A stretch of 64,000 nt of DNA from Novosphingobium sp. (GTDB lineage: Bacteria > Pseudomonadota > Alphaproteobacteria > Sphingomonadales > Sphingomonadaceae). The notes below the pieces were generated by a model. It was not told the origin of the DNA. It saw only the letters and a program-made list of their open reading frames with translations, and ran no database searches. Positions 50,312-58,623 of this stretch are shown here, piece by piece. Location of the stretch: contig JACKKY010000004.1 of the NCBI GenBank assembly GCA_024236175.1, positions 664,046-728,045 of the forward strand, read 5' to 3'. Position numbers and translations under genes: made by a program. Position 1 is the first letter of the stretch. Each line of letters begins with the position of its first letter.

Positions 50312-51028
50312 CTAGGCGGCCTCGGCCAGCAACAGCTCCGCCAGTTCGGCGGGCCGCGAATTCATCGGCTGGTGACCGCTGGCGATGCGCACCACCTTGC
50401 CCGCCTGCAGGTTCGCAAGATATTTCTCCTGCTTTTCCGGCGGCACGCAATTGTCCTGCTCGCAAAAGACATAGGTGGACGGCACCGTCTTCAGGTGACC
50501 GTAGCGCCAGTCGCGCTCGGCATAGGAAGACGGCGGCCAGGCATCGCCGCCGCCCAGCCGGGCCAGGAAATCGCGGGCGGTAGGCGGATCCATGTCGTTG
50601 CACAGCATGTCTATCATGCGGTCCATGATCGTGGTGGCGGCGACGGGCTCGTCTTCCGGCACGTCGCCGGCTTCGGCCGCTTCCATCACCGACTGGCCGG
50701 GATCGGGGCCGAGGCAGGCGATGTAGACCACCTTGCGGAACAGGTCCGGGCGCGCTTCGACGAGGCGCGGCACGATGGTGCCGCCCTGCGAATGGCCGAC
50801 CAGCACCGCATCGCTCATCCCGCTCGCGTCGATATCGGCAAGCTGGCTGGCGACGATGTCGTCGAACGAAAGCGCGCCGGGATCGATGCGGCGCTTGGTC
50901 CCGCAGCCGGGCACGTCGAGCGCGAGGCAGCGGATGCCGTCTCCGGCCTGATCCTTCATCGCCGCAATCAGCTCGTCCCAGACGAAACCGCCGACCATGG
51001 CGCCGTGCTGGAATATGAAGTCAGTCAC
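50312..51028 (-). CDS. Alpha/beta-fold hydrolase, tandem copy A
   Basis: A 238-aa alpha/beta hydrolase with FIFQHGAMVGGFVWDE, the GHSQGG elbow (Ser near residue 79), an Asp in FCEQDNCVPPEKQ and the His in ASGHQPMNSRP. Its first 8 bp overlap the rbfA 3' end, so it is co-translated with a ribosome-maturation gene despite an unrelated function. The paralogue follows after 22 bp. Both insert into the otherwise conserved nusA-infB-rbfA-truB series. Confidence 0.9.
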   Translation of the reverse strand: MTDFIFQHGAMVGGFVWDELIAAMKDQAGDGIRCLALDVPGCGTKRRIDPGALSFDDIVASQLADIDASGMSDAVLVGHSQGGTIVPRLVEARPDLFRKVVYIACLGPDPGQSVMEAAEAGDVPEDEPVAATTIMDRMIDMLCNDMDPPTARDFLARLGGGDAWPPSSYAERDWRYGHLKTVPSTYVFCEQDNCVPPEKQEKYLANLQAGKVVRIASGHQPMNSRPAELAELLLAEAA

Positions 51029-51425
51029 CGCCCTGCTCTCCCAGATCCCGCTTCACCCGCGGGTCGGAGAGCAGTTTGTCTATTCTGTCGGCTTCGTCAA
51101 AGCTTTCGTCGGCGCGGAATTTCAGCTTCGCGGCGAATTTCAGGCCGAGCCGCTTCGCGACTTCCTTCTGGAGATAGGCGGTGTTGTGCCGCAGCGCCGT
51201 GAGCACGTCCTCCTCGTCGACGCCTAGCAGCGGCTTCACATAGACGGTCGCGGTCCTGAGATCCGGCGTCATGCGCACTTCGGTGACCGAGACCGAATGG
51301 GCGCTCAGCGTCTCGTCATGGACCTGCTGGCGCGCGAATATCTCGGAGAGCACGTGGCGCACGCGCTCGCCCACCTTGAGCAGGCGGACCGAATGCTGTT
51401 CGGGCGTGTATTGCTGGCGGGGCAT
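51021..51425 (-). CDS. rbfA: 30S ribosome-binding factor A
   Basis: A 134-aa RbfA, which matures the 5' end of 16S rRNA and acts in cold adaptation. SVRLLKVGERVRHVLSEIFAR and the KH-like VSVTEVRMTPDLRTATVYVKPL, plus RHNTAYLQKEVAKRLGLKFAAKLKFRADES, are typical. It follows infB by 42 bp, with a hairpin in the gap and AAGGAG before the ATG. The last 8 bp overlap the hydrolase start. Confidence 0.96.
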   Translation of the reverse strand: MPRQQYTPEQHSVRLLKVGERVRHVLSEIFARQQVHDETLSAHSVSVTEVRMTPDLRTATVYVKPLLGVDEEDVLTALRHNTAYLQKEVAKRLGLKFAAKLKFRADESFDEADRIDKLLSDPRVKRDLGEQGGD

Positions 51426-51438
51426 GGTCGTGCTCCTT

Positions 51439-51458
51439 CCCTCCCGCCTGCGGGAGGG
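51439..51458 (-). other. Hairpin between infB and rbfA
   Basis: CCCTCCCGC (51439-51447) and GCGGGAGGG (51450-51458) form a tight stem just before the AAGGAG of rbfA on the minus strand. With no T-run it is better read as a processing or translation-modulating structure inside the operon mRNA than as a terminator. Confidence 0.55.
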
Positions 51459-51467
51459 GGAACTGGA

Positions 51468-54002
51468 TTACAACGTCCGTTCGCGCTCCTCGACCTCGAA
51501 CACCTCGAGCATGTCGCCCGCCTTGATGTCGTTGGTATCGGCCAGCACGACGCCGCATTCGAGGCCGGCGCGCACTTCGTCGACGTCGTCCTTGAAGCGC
51601 CGCAGCGAGGCGATGGTCGTCGCCGAAACGATGACGTCCTCGCGGGTGAGGCGCGCGTTGATGCCCTTGCGGATGTAGCCGTCGGTGACGAGCAGGCCGG
51701 CGGCCTTGTCCTTCTTGCCCGCCGGGAAGATCTCCTTGACCTCGGCGCGGCCGACAACCGTCTCGATCTTCTCGGGGCCGAGCTCGCCGGCCATTTCCCC
51801 ACGGACATCGTCGGTGAGATCGTAGATCACGTCGAAATATTTCATCCGCGTCTTGTTGCGCTCGATCAGCTCGCGCGCCTTGGCGTTGGGGCGCACGTTG
51901 AAGCCGATGATCGGCGCGCCGGTAGCCGATGCGAGCGACACGTCGCTTTCGGTGATCGCACCGACGCCCGAATGTAGGATGCGGACCTTGATCTCGTCAT
52001 TCGAAATACTGTGCAGCGCCGAATTGATCGCTTCCACCGACCCCTGCACATCGGCCTTGATGACCAGCGGATATTCGATGACGTTCTGCTTGTCGGCCAG
52101 CGCGGAGAACATGGTGTCGAGGCTGGCGGGCGCCATCGCGGTGCGCTTGGCGGTCGCCTGTTCCTGGCGGTATTCCGACACTTCGCGGGCACGCTGTTCG
52201 TTCTCGACGACGGCGAGTACGTCGCCGGCCAGCGGCACGCCGCCCAGGCCCAGCACCTCGACCGGCGTCGACGGGCTGGCTTCCTTCACCTGGCGGCCCT
52301 TGTCGTCGATCATGGCGCGCACGCGGCCGCTTTCGGTGCCGACGACGAAGACATCGCCGGTCCTGAGCGTGCCGCGCGTGATAAGCACCGTCGCCAGCGG
52401 GCCCTTGCCCTTGTCGAGCTTGGCCTCGATCACCGTCGCCTCTGCAGCGCGCTCGGGGTTGGCCTTGAGCTCGAGCAGCTCGGACTGGAGCAGGATCTTG
52501 TCGATCAGCTCGTCGAGCCCGGTGCCGGACTTGGCCGAAACCTCGACGTCCTGGACATCGCCCGACATCTCCTCGACGATGATCTCGTGTTCGAGCAGGC
52601 GCTCGCGGATCTTCTGGGCGTTGGCCTCGGGCTTGTCGCACTTCGTGATCGCCACGATCATCGGCACGCCCGCCGCCTTGGTGTGATTGATGGCCTCGAC
52701 CGTCTGCGGCATGATGCCGTCGTCGGCCGCCACCACCAGCACGACGATGTCGGTGACGTTGGCGCCGCGCGCGCGCATCTCGGTGAAGGCCTCATGGCCC
52801 GGCGTATCGAGGAAGGTGACGGAGTCGCCGCCCTTGGTCTTGATCTGGTAGGCGCCGATATGCTGGGTGATGCCGCCCGCCTCGCCGCGCACCACATCGG
52901 TGCCGCGCAGCGCATCGAGCAGCGACGTCTTGCCGTGATCGACATGGCCCATGATGGTGACGACCGCCGGACGCGGCTGCAGCGTCTCCTCGGCATCGAC
53001 GTCGGACGAGGTGTCGATATCGATGTCGCTTTGCGACACGCGCTTCACCCGGTGGCCGAATTCCGAAACCAGCAGTTCGGCGGTATCCTGGTCGATCGTC
53101 TGGTTGACGGTGACCATCATGCCCATGTTGAACAGCGCCTTGACGAGGTCGGCACCCTTCTCGGCCATGCGGTTGGCGAGTTCCTGGACGGTGATCGCCT
53201 CGGGCACCACGACGTCGCGGACCTGCTTCTCGCGCGGCTGCTGCTGGCCGGCGAACTGGGCGCGCCGCTCCTTTTCACGCGCACGCTTGAGCGCGGCGAG
53301 GCTGCGCGCGCGTGCGCCCTCGTCCTCGTTGAGCGCGCGGGCGACGGTAAGCTTGCCCGACTGGCGCCGGTCGCTCGACTTGCGGTCGCGCGCATGGGCC
53401 GGCTTCTTGGGCGCCGGTTCGGGCCGCTTCGGCGGCTGGACGGGCGTGAAGCGCCGCGGCGCGGGAGCCGCATTCTCGGGCTTGGCAAGCTGTTGCGCAG
53501 GCGCCGGAGCCTTCGCCTCGACCTCGGCGGGAGCTTCCGCTTCTGGCTGGGGAGCAGCTTCAGGTTCCGCCGCCGGGGCCGGTTCGGCCGCCTTGGCTTC
53601 CTGCTTCTGGTTTTCCTCGGCGCGCTTGCGTTCCTCTTCGACCAGGCGCTGGCGCTCTTCCTCCTCGCGGCGGTTGGCAGCTTCCAGCGCGGCAAGGCGG
53701 GCTTCCTCGGCCTCGCGCAGCAGGCGGGCCTGAAGCTCCTGACGGCTTTCGCCGGTGGGCGCGACATCGGCCTTGGGCTTGGCCTTCTTGGGCGCGGGAG
53801 CGGGCTTCGGCTCGGGCGGCGGCGGCGCGGCTTCGGCCGGCGCGGCGGCGCCCGGCTTGATGATCTTGCGACGCTTCACCTCGACCACCACCTTGTTGGT
53901 GCGGCCGTGGCTGAAGGTCTGCTTGACCTCGCCCGCTTCCACGGAACGCTTGAGCCCCAGGGGCTTACGGCTCCGCGTCGGTTTGTCTTCGGTCTCGCTC
54001 AT
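51468..54002 (-). CDS. infB: Translation initiation factor IF-2
   Basis: An 844-aa IF-2. An N-terminal IF2-associated region is followed by a long low-complexity Glu/Ala/Pro/Lys stretch (about 50-215) and IF2_N with TVQELANRMAEKGADLVKALF. The G domain has GHVDHGKTSLLDAL (G1), DTPGHE (G3) and TKCDKPEAN (G4), and domains II-IV follow to the end. It brings fMet-tRNA to the 30S subunit. The start overlaps nothing; AGGAAGAG precedes it, 6 bp after the ylxR stop. Confidence 0.98.
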   Translation of the reverse strand: MSETEDKPTRSRKPLGLKRSVEAGEVKQTFSHGRTNKVVVEVKRRKIIKPGAAAPAEAAPPPPEPKPAPAPKKAKPKADVAPTGESRQELQARLLREAEEARLAALEAANRREEEERQRLVEEERKRAEENQKQEAKAAEPAPAAEPEAAPQPEAEAPAEVEAKAPAPAQQLAKPENAAPAPRRFTPVQPPKRPEPAPKKPAHARDRKSSDRRQSGKLTVARALNEDEGARARSLAALKRAREKERRAQFAGQQQPREKQVRDVVVPEAITVQELANRMAEKGADLVKALFNMGMMVTVNQTIDQDTAELLVSEFGHRVKRVSQSDIDIDTSSDVDAEETLQPRPAVVTIMGHVDHGKTSLLDALRGTDVVRGEAGGITQHIGAYQIKTKGGDSVTFLDTPGHEAFTEMRARGANVTDIVVLVVAADDGIMPQTVEAINHTKAAGVPMIVAITKCDKPEANAQKIRERLLEHEIIVEEMSGDVQDVEVSAKSGTGLDELIDKILLQSELLELKANPERAAEATVIEAKLDKGKGPLATVLITRGTLRTGDVFVVGTESGRVRAMIDDKGRQVKEASPSTPVEVLGLGGVPLAGDVLAVVENEQRAREVSEYRQEQATAKRTAMAPASLDTMFSALADKQNVIEYPLVIKADVQGSVEAINSALHSISNDEIKVRILHSGVGAITESDVSLASATGAPIIGFNVRPNAKARELIERNKTRMKYFDVIYDLTDDVRGEMAGELGPEKIETVVGRAEVKEIFPAGKKDKAAGLLVTDGYIRKGINARLTREDVIVSATTIASLRRFKDDVDEVRAGLECGVVLADTNDIKAGDMLEVFEVEERERTL

Positions 54003-54008
54003 CTCTTC

Positions 54009-54794
54009 CTAACGCCCTTCAAATTCAATTCGCATGTCCCGACCGCGATCGGGTGCCTGTGCCCGACCTTGATCGGGTATCGTCGTGGCAAGCGGCGCAT
54101 CGCACGGCGCCGCCTGTTCGCTCATTCCAATTCCGGTCGCTTCGGCCCGCCCCTGGAATCGCAGGAGGCGCTGAAGCGGGACGGCAAGCCTTTGTGCCGC
54201 CGCGGGATCGGTCAGCGCCAGGTGGACGACGTTGTCGCGGCCCAATGCCACAGACAGAGCCGCCCGGTCCAGTGGCAAGGTGATGCCGCGCAGGCCGCTG
54301 CCTTCGGCGTCACCGCCAACGCGCCATGCCTGATCGAGCTTGCGCGTGCCGTCTTCGCCCGCATCGGCGGCATGTCCCAGCCAGGCGACATTGCCCGCCC
54401 TGGCGTTCTCCGCGATGCGATCGGAGCCGAGCAGCAGGCGCCCGGCTTTCAGCTCGAGCCCCAGCCGGTCGGTCAGGGCGCGGGTCAGCGCCTGCTCGAT
54501 CCGGTCCGGCAAGTCGGCGGGAACGGAAAGCGTCGCGCCGCGGAACGCCCTTGCCAATGCGCCCCTTAACTTGCCCTTCTCAAGTGCATTTTCAAGTTCG
54601 GCGCGATCGACGCCGATCCAGGCGCCGCGCCCGGGCGCACGCGCCAGCACGTCGGGCAGGACGTCGCCGTCCGGCGAAATCGCCAGCCGCACCAGCGCAT
54701 CGCGCGAGGCGTGCTCTCCGGAAAGGATGCATTTCCTCTCCGGCCCGTCAGCGGTAATGTCGGGCGTCAGGCGCTCATTGGGGGTTGTCCGCAT
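54009..54794 (-). CDS. YlxR/DUF448 RNA-binding protein with L7Ae-like C-terminal domain
   Basis: A 261-aa protein found between nusA and infB in alphaproteobacteria. The YlxR part is ERKCILSGEHASRDALVRLAISPDGDVLPD and GRGAWIGVDRAELENALEKGKL (residues about 20-90). A longer C-terminal region (ADLPDRIEQALTRALTDRLGLELKAGRLLLG, about 105 on) resembles the L7Ae/L30e-type partner domain fused in this lineage. The start at ATG 54792-54794 lies inside the nusA 3' end (20-bp overlap). A role in nucleoid or transcription/translation coupling is suggested for YlxR elsewhere; here it is inferred only. Confidence 0.9.
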   Translation of the reverse strand: MRTTPNERLTPDITADGPERKCILSGEHASRDALVRLAISPDGDVLPDVLARAPGRGAWIGVDRAELENALEKGKLRGALARAFRGATLSVPADLPDRIEQALTRALTDRLGLELKAGRLLLGSDRIAENARAGNVAWLGHAADAGEDGTRKLDQAWRVGGDAEGSGLRGITLPLDRAALSVALGRDNVVHLALTDPAAAQRLAVPLQRLLRFQGRAEATGIGMSEQAAPCDAPLATTIPDQGRAQAPDRGRDMRIEFEGR

Positions 54795-56430
54795 CGGCGG
54801 CCTCCCCGGAATCGGCGGCTCCGGCTTCGGAAGCAGCCTCGGGCGCCTCCTCGTCCTCGAACCAGTGCGCACGCGCCGCCATGATGATCTCGTTGCCCTG
54901 CTCTTCGGTCAGGCCGTATTCGCCGAGCACGCCGCCCTTGTCTTCCTCGCGGGCGGAGCGCCGCGGGGCGGCACCGTCGCGGCGGCGCTGTTCGGCGCGC
55001 TTGCGGGCGATCAGCTCGTCGGTCGCGAGGTCGGCGAGATCGTCGAGCGTCTTGATGCCCGCCTTGCCGAGCGTGACCAGCATCTGTTCGGTCAGATGCG
55101 GCATTTCGGCGAGATCGTCCTCGACGCCGAGCCCGCGGCGTTCCTCGCGCGCGGCTTCCTCGCGCCGCTCCAGCGCTTCCTGCGCGCGGCTCTGCAGCTC
55201 TTCGGCCAGCTCCTCGTCGAAACCTTCGATCCCGGCAAGCTCGGCCATGTCGATATAGGCGACTTCCTCGAGCTCGCTGAAGCCTTCGGCCACCAGCAGC
55301 TGCGACAGCGTCTCGTCGACGTCCAGCTCTTCCTCGAACATCTTGGAACGCTCGGCGAATTCGCGCTGGCGCTTCTCGGAGGATTCAGCCTCGGTCATGA
55401 TGTCGATCTGGCTGCCGGTCAGCTGGCTGGCGAGCCGGACGTTCTGGCCGCGCCGGCCGATCGCGAGCGAGAGCTGGTCGTCGGGCACGACAACCTCGAT
55501 GCGGCTTTCCTCCTCGTCGATGACGACGCGCGAAACCGTCGCCGGCTGCAGCGCGTTGACGACGAAAGTGGCGGTGTCCTCGCTCCAGGGGATGATGTCG
55601 ATCTTCTCGCCCTGCAGCTCCTGCACCACCGCCTGCACGCGGCTGCCCTTCATGCCGACGCAGGCGCCGACCGGGTCGATCGAGGAATCGTGGCTGATCA
55701 CGCCGATCTTGGCGCGGCTGCCCGGATCGCGCGCGGCCGCCTTGATCTCGATGATGCCGTCGTAGATCTCGGGCACTTCCTGCGCGAACAGCTTCTTCAT
55801 GAATTCGGGGTGCGCGCGGGACAGGAAGATCTGCGGCCCGCGGTTCTGGCGCTCCACCTTCAGGATCAGCGCGCGCACGCGCTCGCCGACGCGGGCGGCT
55901 TCGCGCGGGATCTGCGCATCGCGGCGGATGACGCCTTCGGCCCGGCCGAGATTGACGATGACGTGGCCGAATTCGACCGACTTGATCACGCCGGTGATGA
56001 TTTCACCGCCGCGGTCCTTGAATTCCTCGTACTGGCGCTCGCGCTCGGCATCGCGGACCTTCTGGAAGATCACCTGCTTGGCCGACTGCGCATCGATGCG
56101 GCCGAGATCGACCGGCGGCAGCGGATCGACGATGAAGTCGCCCAGCTTGGCGTCGGCCTCCAGCTTCTGCGCGGCCTTGAGGTCGATCTGCTTGAAGTAG
56201 TCCTCGACTTCCTCGACCACTTCGACGACGCGCCACAGGCGCAGGTCGCCGGTGCGCGGATCGAGCTTGGCGCGAATGTCGTTCTCCGCGCCGTAGCGGT
56301 TGCGCGCCGACTTCTGGATCGCCTCTTCCATCGCCTCGATGACGATCGCCTTGTCGATCATCTTCTCGGTGGCGACCGAGTTCGCGATCGCAAGCAGCTC
56401 AGCCTTGTTGGCGGAAATCGCACTGGCCAT
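54775..56430 (-). CDS. nusA: Transcription termination/antitermination factor NusA
   Basis: A 551-aa NusA. The N-terminal RNAP-binding domain covers residues about 1-130 (ASAISANKAELLAIANSVATEK), S1 about 135-200 (GEIITGVIKSVEFGHVIVNLGRAEG), and KH1/KH2 about 230-345 with SHDSSIDPVGACVGMKGSRV and AIGRRGQNVRLASQLTG. Two helical repeats and an acidic tail (EAPEAASEAGAADSGEAADADNPQ-like) follow. The start is at MASAISANK, ATG 56428-56430. It follows rimP by 5 bp. Confidence 0.98.
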   Translation of the reverse strand: MASAISANKAELLAIANSVATEKMIDKAIVIEAMEEAIQKSARNRYGAENDIRAKLDPRTGDLRLWRVVEVVEEVEDYFKQIDLKAAQKLEADAKLGDFIVDPLPPVDLGRIDAQSAKQVIFQKVRDAERERQYEEFKDRGGEIITGVIKSVEFGHVIVNLGRAEGVIRRDAQIPREAARVGERVRALILKVERQNRGPQIFLSRAHPEFMKKLFAQEVPEIYDGIIEIKAAARDPGSRAKIGVISHDSSIDPVGACVGMKGSRVQAVVQELQGEKIDIIPWSEDTATFVVNALQPATVSRVVIDEEESRIEVVVPDDQLSLAIGRRGQNVRLASQLTGSQIDIMTEAESSEKRQREFAERSKMFEEELDVDETLSQLLVAEGFSELEEVAYIDMAELAGIEGFDEELAEELQSRAQEALERREEAAREERRGLGVEDDLAEMPHLTEQMLVTLGKAGIKTLDDLADLATDELIARKRAEQRRRDGAAPRRSAREEDKGGVLGEYGLTEEQGNEIIMAARAHWFEDEEAPEAASEAGAADSGEAADADNPQ

Positions 56431-56435
56431 GTTTC

Positions 56436-56996
56436 TCAGCCTTCCTCTTCTGCGAGAATCTCTTCGGCGCCGCTCGCATCGAGCGGCCGGGTGGCGGCAA
56501 TCAGCCGGTCGGTCAAGACCAGCCATGCGGAATCGACATCTTCGAACGCGAACGTCACGCGGCCGGACTTGCGGTCGTCAAACAGGATCGTCTCGCCCTC
56601 GATGCCGGCCAGATCGCCCTGCAGCGCCTTGCGGTTGTCGGCGACGGGCCGGTTCAGCTTCACTTTCGCCTCATGACCGGCCCAATCGGAAAAGTCCTTC
56701 GGGCGGGTGAGCGGCCGGTCGATCCCGGGCGAGGAGACCTCGAGGCGATAGGCCCCTTCGATCAGCACTTCGCCGGCTTCCTCCAGCGCGTCGATCCGGT
56801 CGGAAATACGGTGCGACAGCGCGGCGCAGTCCTCGATGAGAAGCTGGCCGGTCTCGGGCCGCTCCGCCATGATCTGCAGCGCCGGCTCGTCATCGCCGGC
56901 CTCGCTCTTGCCGATCAGCTTCACGCGCACGAGATCGAAGCCGAGGGCTTTCACCTCCGGCTCGACGACCTGCGTAATGCGCGCGATATCGACCAC
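56436..56996 (-). CDS. rimP: Ribosome maturation factor RimP
   Basis: A 186-aa RimP for late 30S assembly. VDIARITQVVEPEVKALGFDLVRVKL and YRLEVSSPGIDRPLTRPKDFSDWAGHEAKVKL are hallmarks. I chose GTG 56994-56996, which has GGAG 5 bases ahead and gives the family-like MVDIAR start; an ATG 30 bp upstream in frame has a weaker site and adds MHICFVNGVV, which is not family-like. It is the first gene of the rimP-nusA-ylxR-infB-rbfA series. Confidence 0.95.
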   Translation of the reverse strand: MVDIARITQVVEPEVKALGFDLVRVKLIGKSEAGDDEPALQIMAERPETGQLLIEDCAALSHRISDRIDALEEAGEVLIEGAYRLEVSSPGIDRPLTRPKDFSDWAGHEAKVKLNRPVADNRKALQGDLAGIEGETILFDDRKSGRVTFAFEDVDSAWLVLTDRLIAATRPLDASGAEEILAEEEG

Positions 56997-57153
56997 AACA
57001 ACTCCATTCACGAAACATATGTGCAACGCGGTTTTGCGCCGGCCCCCTGGGGCGCCAGCACCTGACTTTGTTGCGACAATGTCGGGATAGCGCCCAGATA
57101 GGCCTGCAACAGGGAAAAATCAAGCTTTGCTTCGGGCGGTCGCCAATCGGACA

Positions 57154-57177
57154 AAATCCGGGCTCGCGGCCGGATTT
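57154..57177 (-). terminator. Terminator of the TetR gene at 57219
   Basis: AAATCCGG (57154-57161) and CCGGATTT (57170-57177) form an 8-bp stem with an 8-base loop, and the minus strand continues TTG after the T-run (GGATTTTG). It lies 42 bp after the TetR stop and separates that gene from the rimP operon promoter. Confidence 0.75.
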
Positions 57178-57218
57178 GGAACCGGTGATCTGCCAGGGGG
57201 AGCGATGGCCGATCGCGC

Positions 57219-57875
57219 TCAGGCGCTGATCGCGGCGCCGATCATCCGCAGCGCATCCTCGATCATCTCCGGTTCGCTGTAGGACCGCCGCCCGACGCGC
57301 ATCATGTTCTCGTGTTCGATCAGGCAATTCAGCAGGGTGCGTGTCTGGATACGCAGCCGCCATTTCAGGGTCCGGGGCTCCAGTTCGGGCAGGGCTTTCG
57401 CGAAAAGCTCGATGATCCGGACCGTGTTCGCGTCCTCCTGGGCATCTTCGAGGACCTCCATCGTGTCCGCCGACCACGGTTGTGTCATCGTCAGAAGCAG
57501 GAAGCGGGCGAAGGTGCGCGAACCATCCTCGCCGACCTGTTCGACAAGGGGCAGGTACATCGCTTCGGCCAGCGCGCCGACATCGCCGATCAGCCCGCGC
57601 GTGCCCGCTTCCACCAGCAGGTCGCCGCGCCGCAGGGCAATCGCCTCGGACCGCATGGCCAGGATCGCATGGATAAGCCCGGACCTGTCCGTGAAGTGAT
57701 ACTGGACCGCGTATTTGTTCCCCAGCCCCGCAGCCTTGGCGATGCTGTGGAGAGGCGGGTTATCGAGCCCTTCCTCGGCCATCAGCCTTTCGCCGGCGAC
57801 CATCATCGCATGGCGCGTCGCGTTCGGATCGGGCCGCATCTGCGCGCGCTGCAGGCCGGAAGTCAGGCGATACAT
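57219..57875 (-). CDS. TetR-family transcriptional regulator
   Basis: A 218-aa regulator. The N-terminal helix-turn-helix is at about residues 18-68, with PPLHSIAKAAGLGNKYAVQYHFTDRSGLIHAI as the recognition helix. The C-terminal helical ligand domain is rich in Arg/Glu pairs. The ATG at 57873-57875 follows a GGGAG about 7 bases ahead. It diverges from the hexapeptide protein/CoA-transferase pair across 209 bp containing an AT-rich dyad. It likely controls that pair and itself. Confidence 0.92.
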   Translation of the reverse strand: MYRLTSGLQRAQMRPDPNATRHAMMVAGERLMAEEGLDNPPLHSIAKAAGLGNKYAVQYHFTDRSGLIHAILAMRSEAIALRRGDLLVEAGTRGLIGDVGALAEAMYLPLVEQVGEDGSRTFARFLLLTMTQPWSADTMEVLEDAQEDANTVRIIELFAKALPELEPRTLKWRLRIQTRTLLNCLIEHENMMRVGRRSYSEPEMIEDALRMIGAAISA

Positions 57876-57965
57876 TCTTTGCTCCCGCTCATCATGCGCA
57901 CCTCTAGCCGACCTCCGGGCGCGGACAAGCCCGCAGGCAAGGCTCAGGACGGGCCCGATCCGGAT

Positions 57966-58004
57966 TTAAGCTTGTATACTTAATCTACCAGTATATACGC
58001 TTAA
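57966..58004. promoter_or_regulatory. AT-rich dyad between divergent TetR and hexapeptide genes
   Basis: TTAAGC (57966-57971) and GCTTAA (57999-58004) are inverted arms flanking an inner pair GTATAC (57974-57979) and GTATATAC (57991-57998). The symmetry is imperfect by two bases. The stretch is strikingly AT-rich against the GC-rich surroundings. It fits overlapping promoters with a TetR operator. Confidence 0.6.
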
Positions 58005-58084
58005 TTAGCACGCGGGCCCGACTCGCCGGATGACCGTGGATGCCGGTTGCGGGCCGGCTACGAACGAGAAGGAAGAGCAAGCCG

Positions 58085-58621
58085 ATGATCACCAAGGCCT
58101 ACAACGGAAAGTCGCCGCGCATCGGAAAGAACTGCATGATCGCCGATAGCGTCGTGCTGATCGGCGACATCGAGATCGGAGACGATTGCTCGATCTGGCC
58201 GGGCGTGGTCATTCGCTCCGACACGACGCCGATCAGGATCGGCAACAATGTCCATATCGAGGAGAACTCTATCCTCCACACCTCGACCCATATCGAGGAC
58301 AATGTGATGATCGGTCACGGCTGCTGCATCGAGGCATTCGTCGGCCATGACAGCATGATCGCCAACACCGCTTCGCTGATGCCGCTGTCACGCATAGGCG
58401 CCTATTGCGCGGTCGCGGCGGGCAGCACGGTGCTCGATCAGGCGGTGATGCCCGATTATTCCTTCATCACCGGCAGCCCGGCGAAGGTCCATTCGACCAT
58501 CGACCCGGACAATCCGAAACACGCCATGAGGCTGGCCAGGACGTATCTGGACGGGGAACGCGGAATGCGGGCGCTGGCGCAGGAGTATCTGCGCCAGGGC
58601 ATCTGGGACTGGAAGGGCTGA
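58085..58621 (+). CDS. Hexapeptide-repeat (gamma-carbonic-anhydrase-like/PaaY/CaiE) protein
   Basis: A 178-aa left-handed beta-helix protein with hexapeptide repeats throughout the first 130 residues and a C-terminal helix. It is related to gamma-class carbonic anhydrases, PaaY thioesterase and CaiE. One zinc His is in SILHTSTHIED and one in MIGHG. Where family members read GHxxxxHG this protein has GHGCCIEAF, a Glu in place of the second His. ATG 58085 follows AAGGAAGAG. It precedes a CaiB-type CoA transferase by 2 bp, the same association as CaiE/CaiB of carnitine metabolism. Confidence 0.9.
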   Translation: MITKAYNGKSPRIGKNCMIADSVVLIGDIEIGDDCSIWPGVVIRSDTTPIRIGNNVHIEENSILHTSTHIEDNVMIGHGCCIEAFVGHDSMIANTASLMPLSRIGAYCAVAAGSTVLDQAVMPDYSFITGSPAKVHSTIDPDNPKHAMRLARTYLDGERGMRALAQEYLRQGIWDWKG

Positions 58622-58623
58622 CC

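Noticed and set aside
52011..56676. Two long + strand frames opposite infB and nusA
   Set aside because: Both mirror well-conserved housekeeping genes on the minus strand and contain no recognisable domain.
57027..57153. tRNA gene in the gap between rimP and the TetR gene
   Set aside because: No T-loop GGTTCRA-type sequence or cloverleaf pairing could be found.
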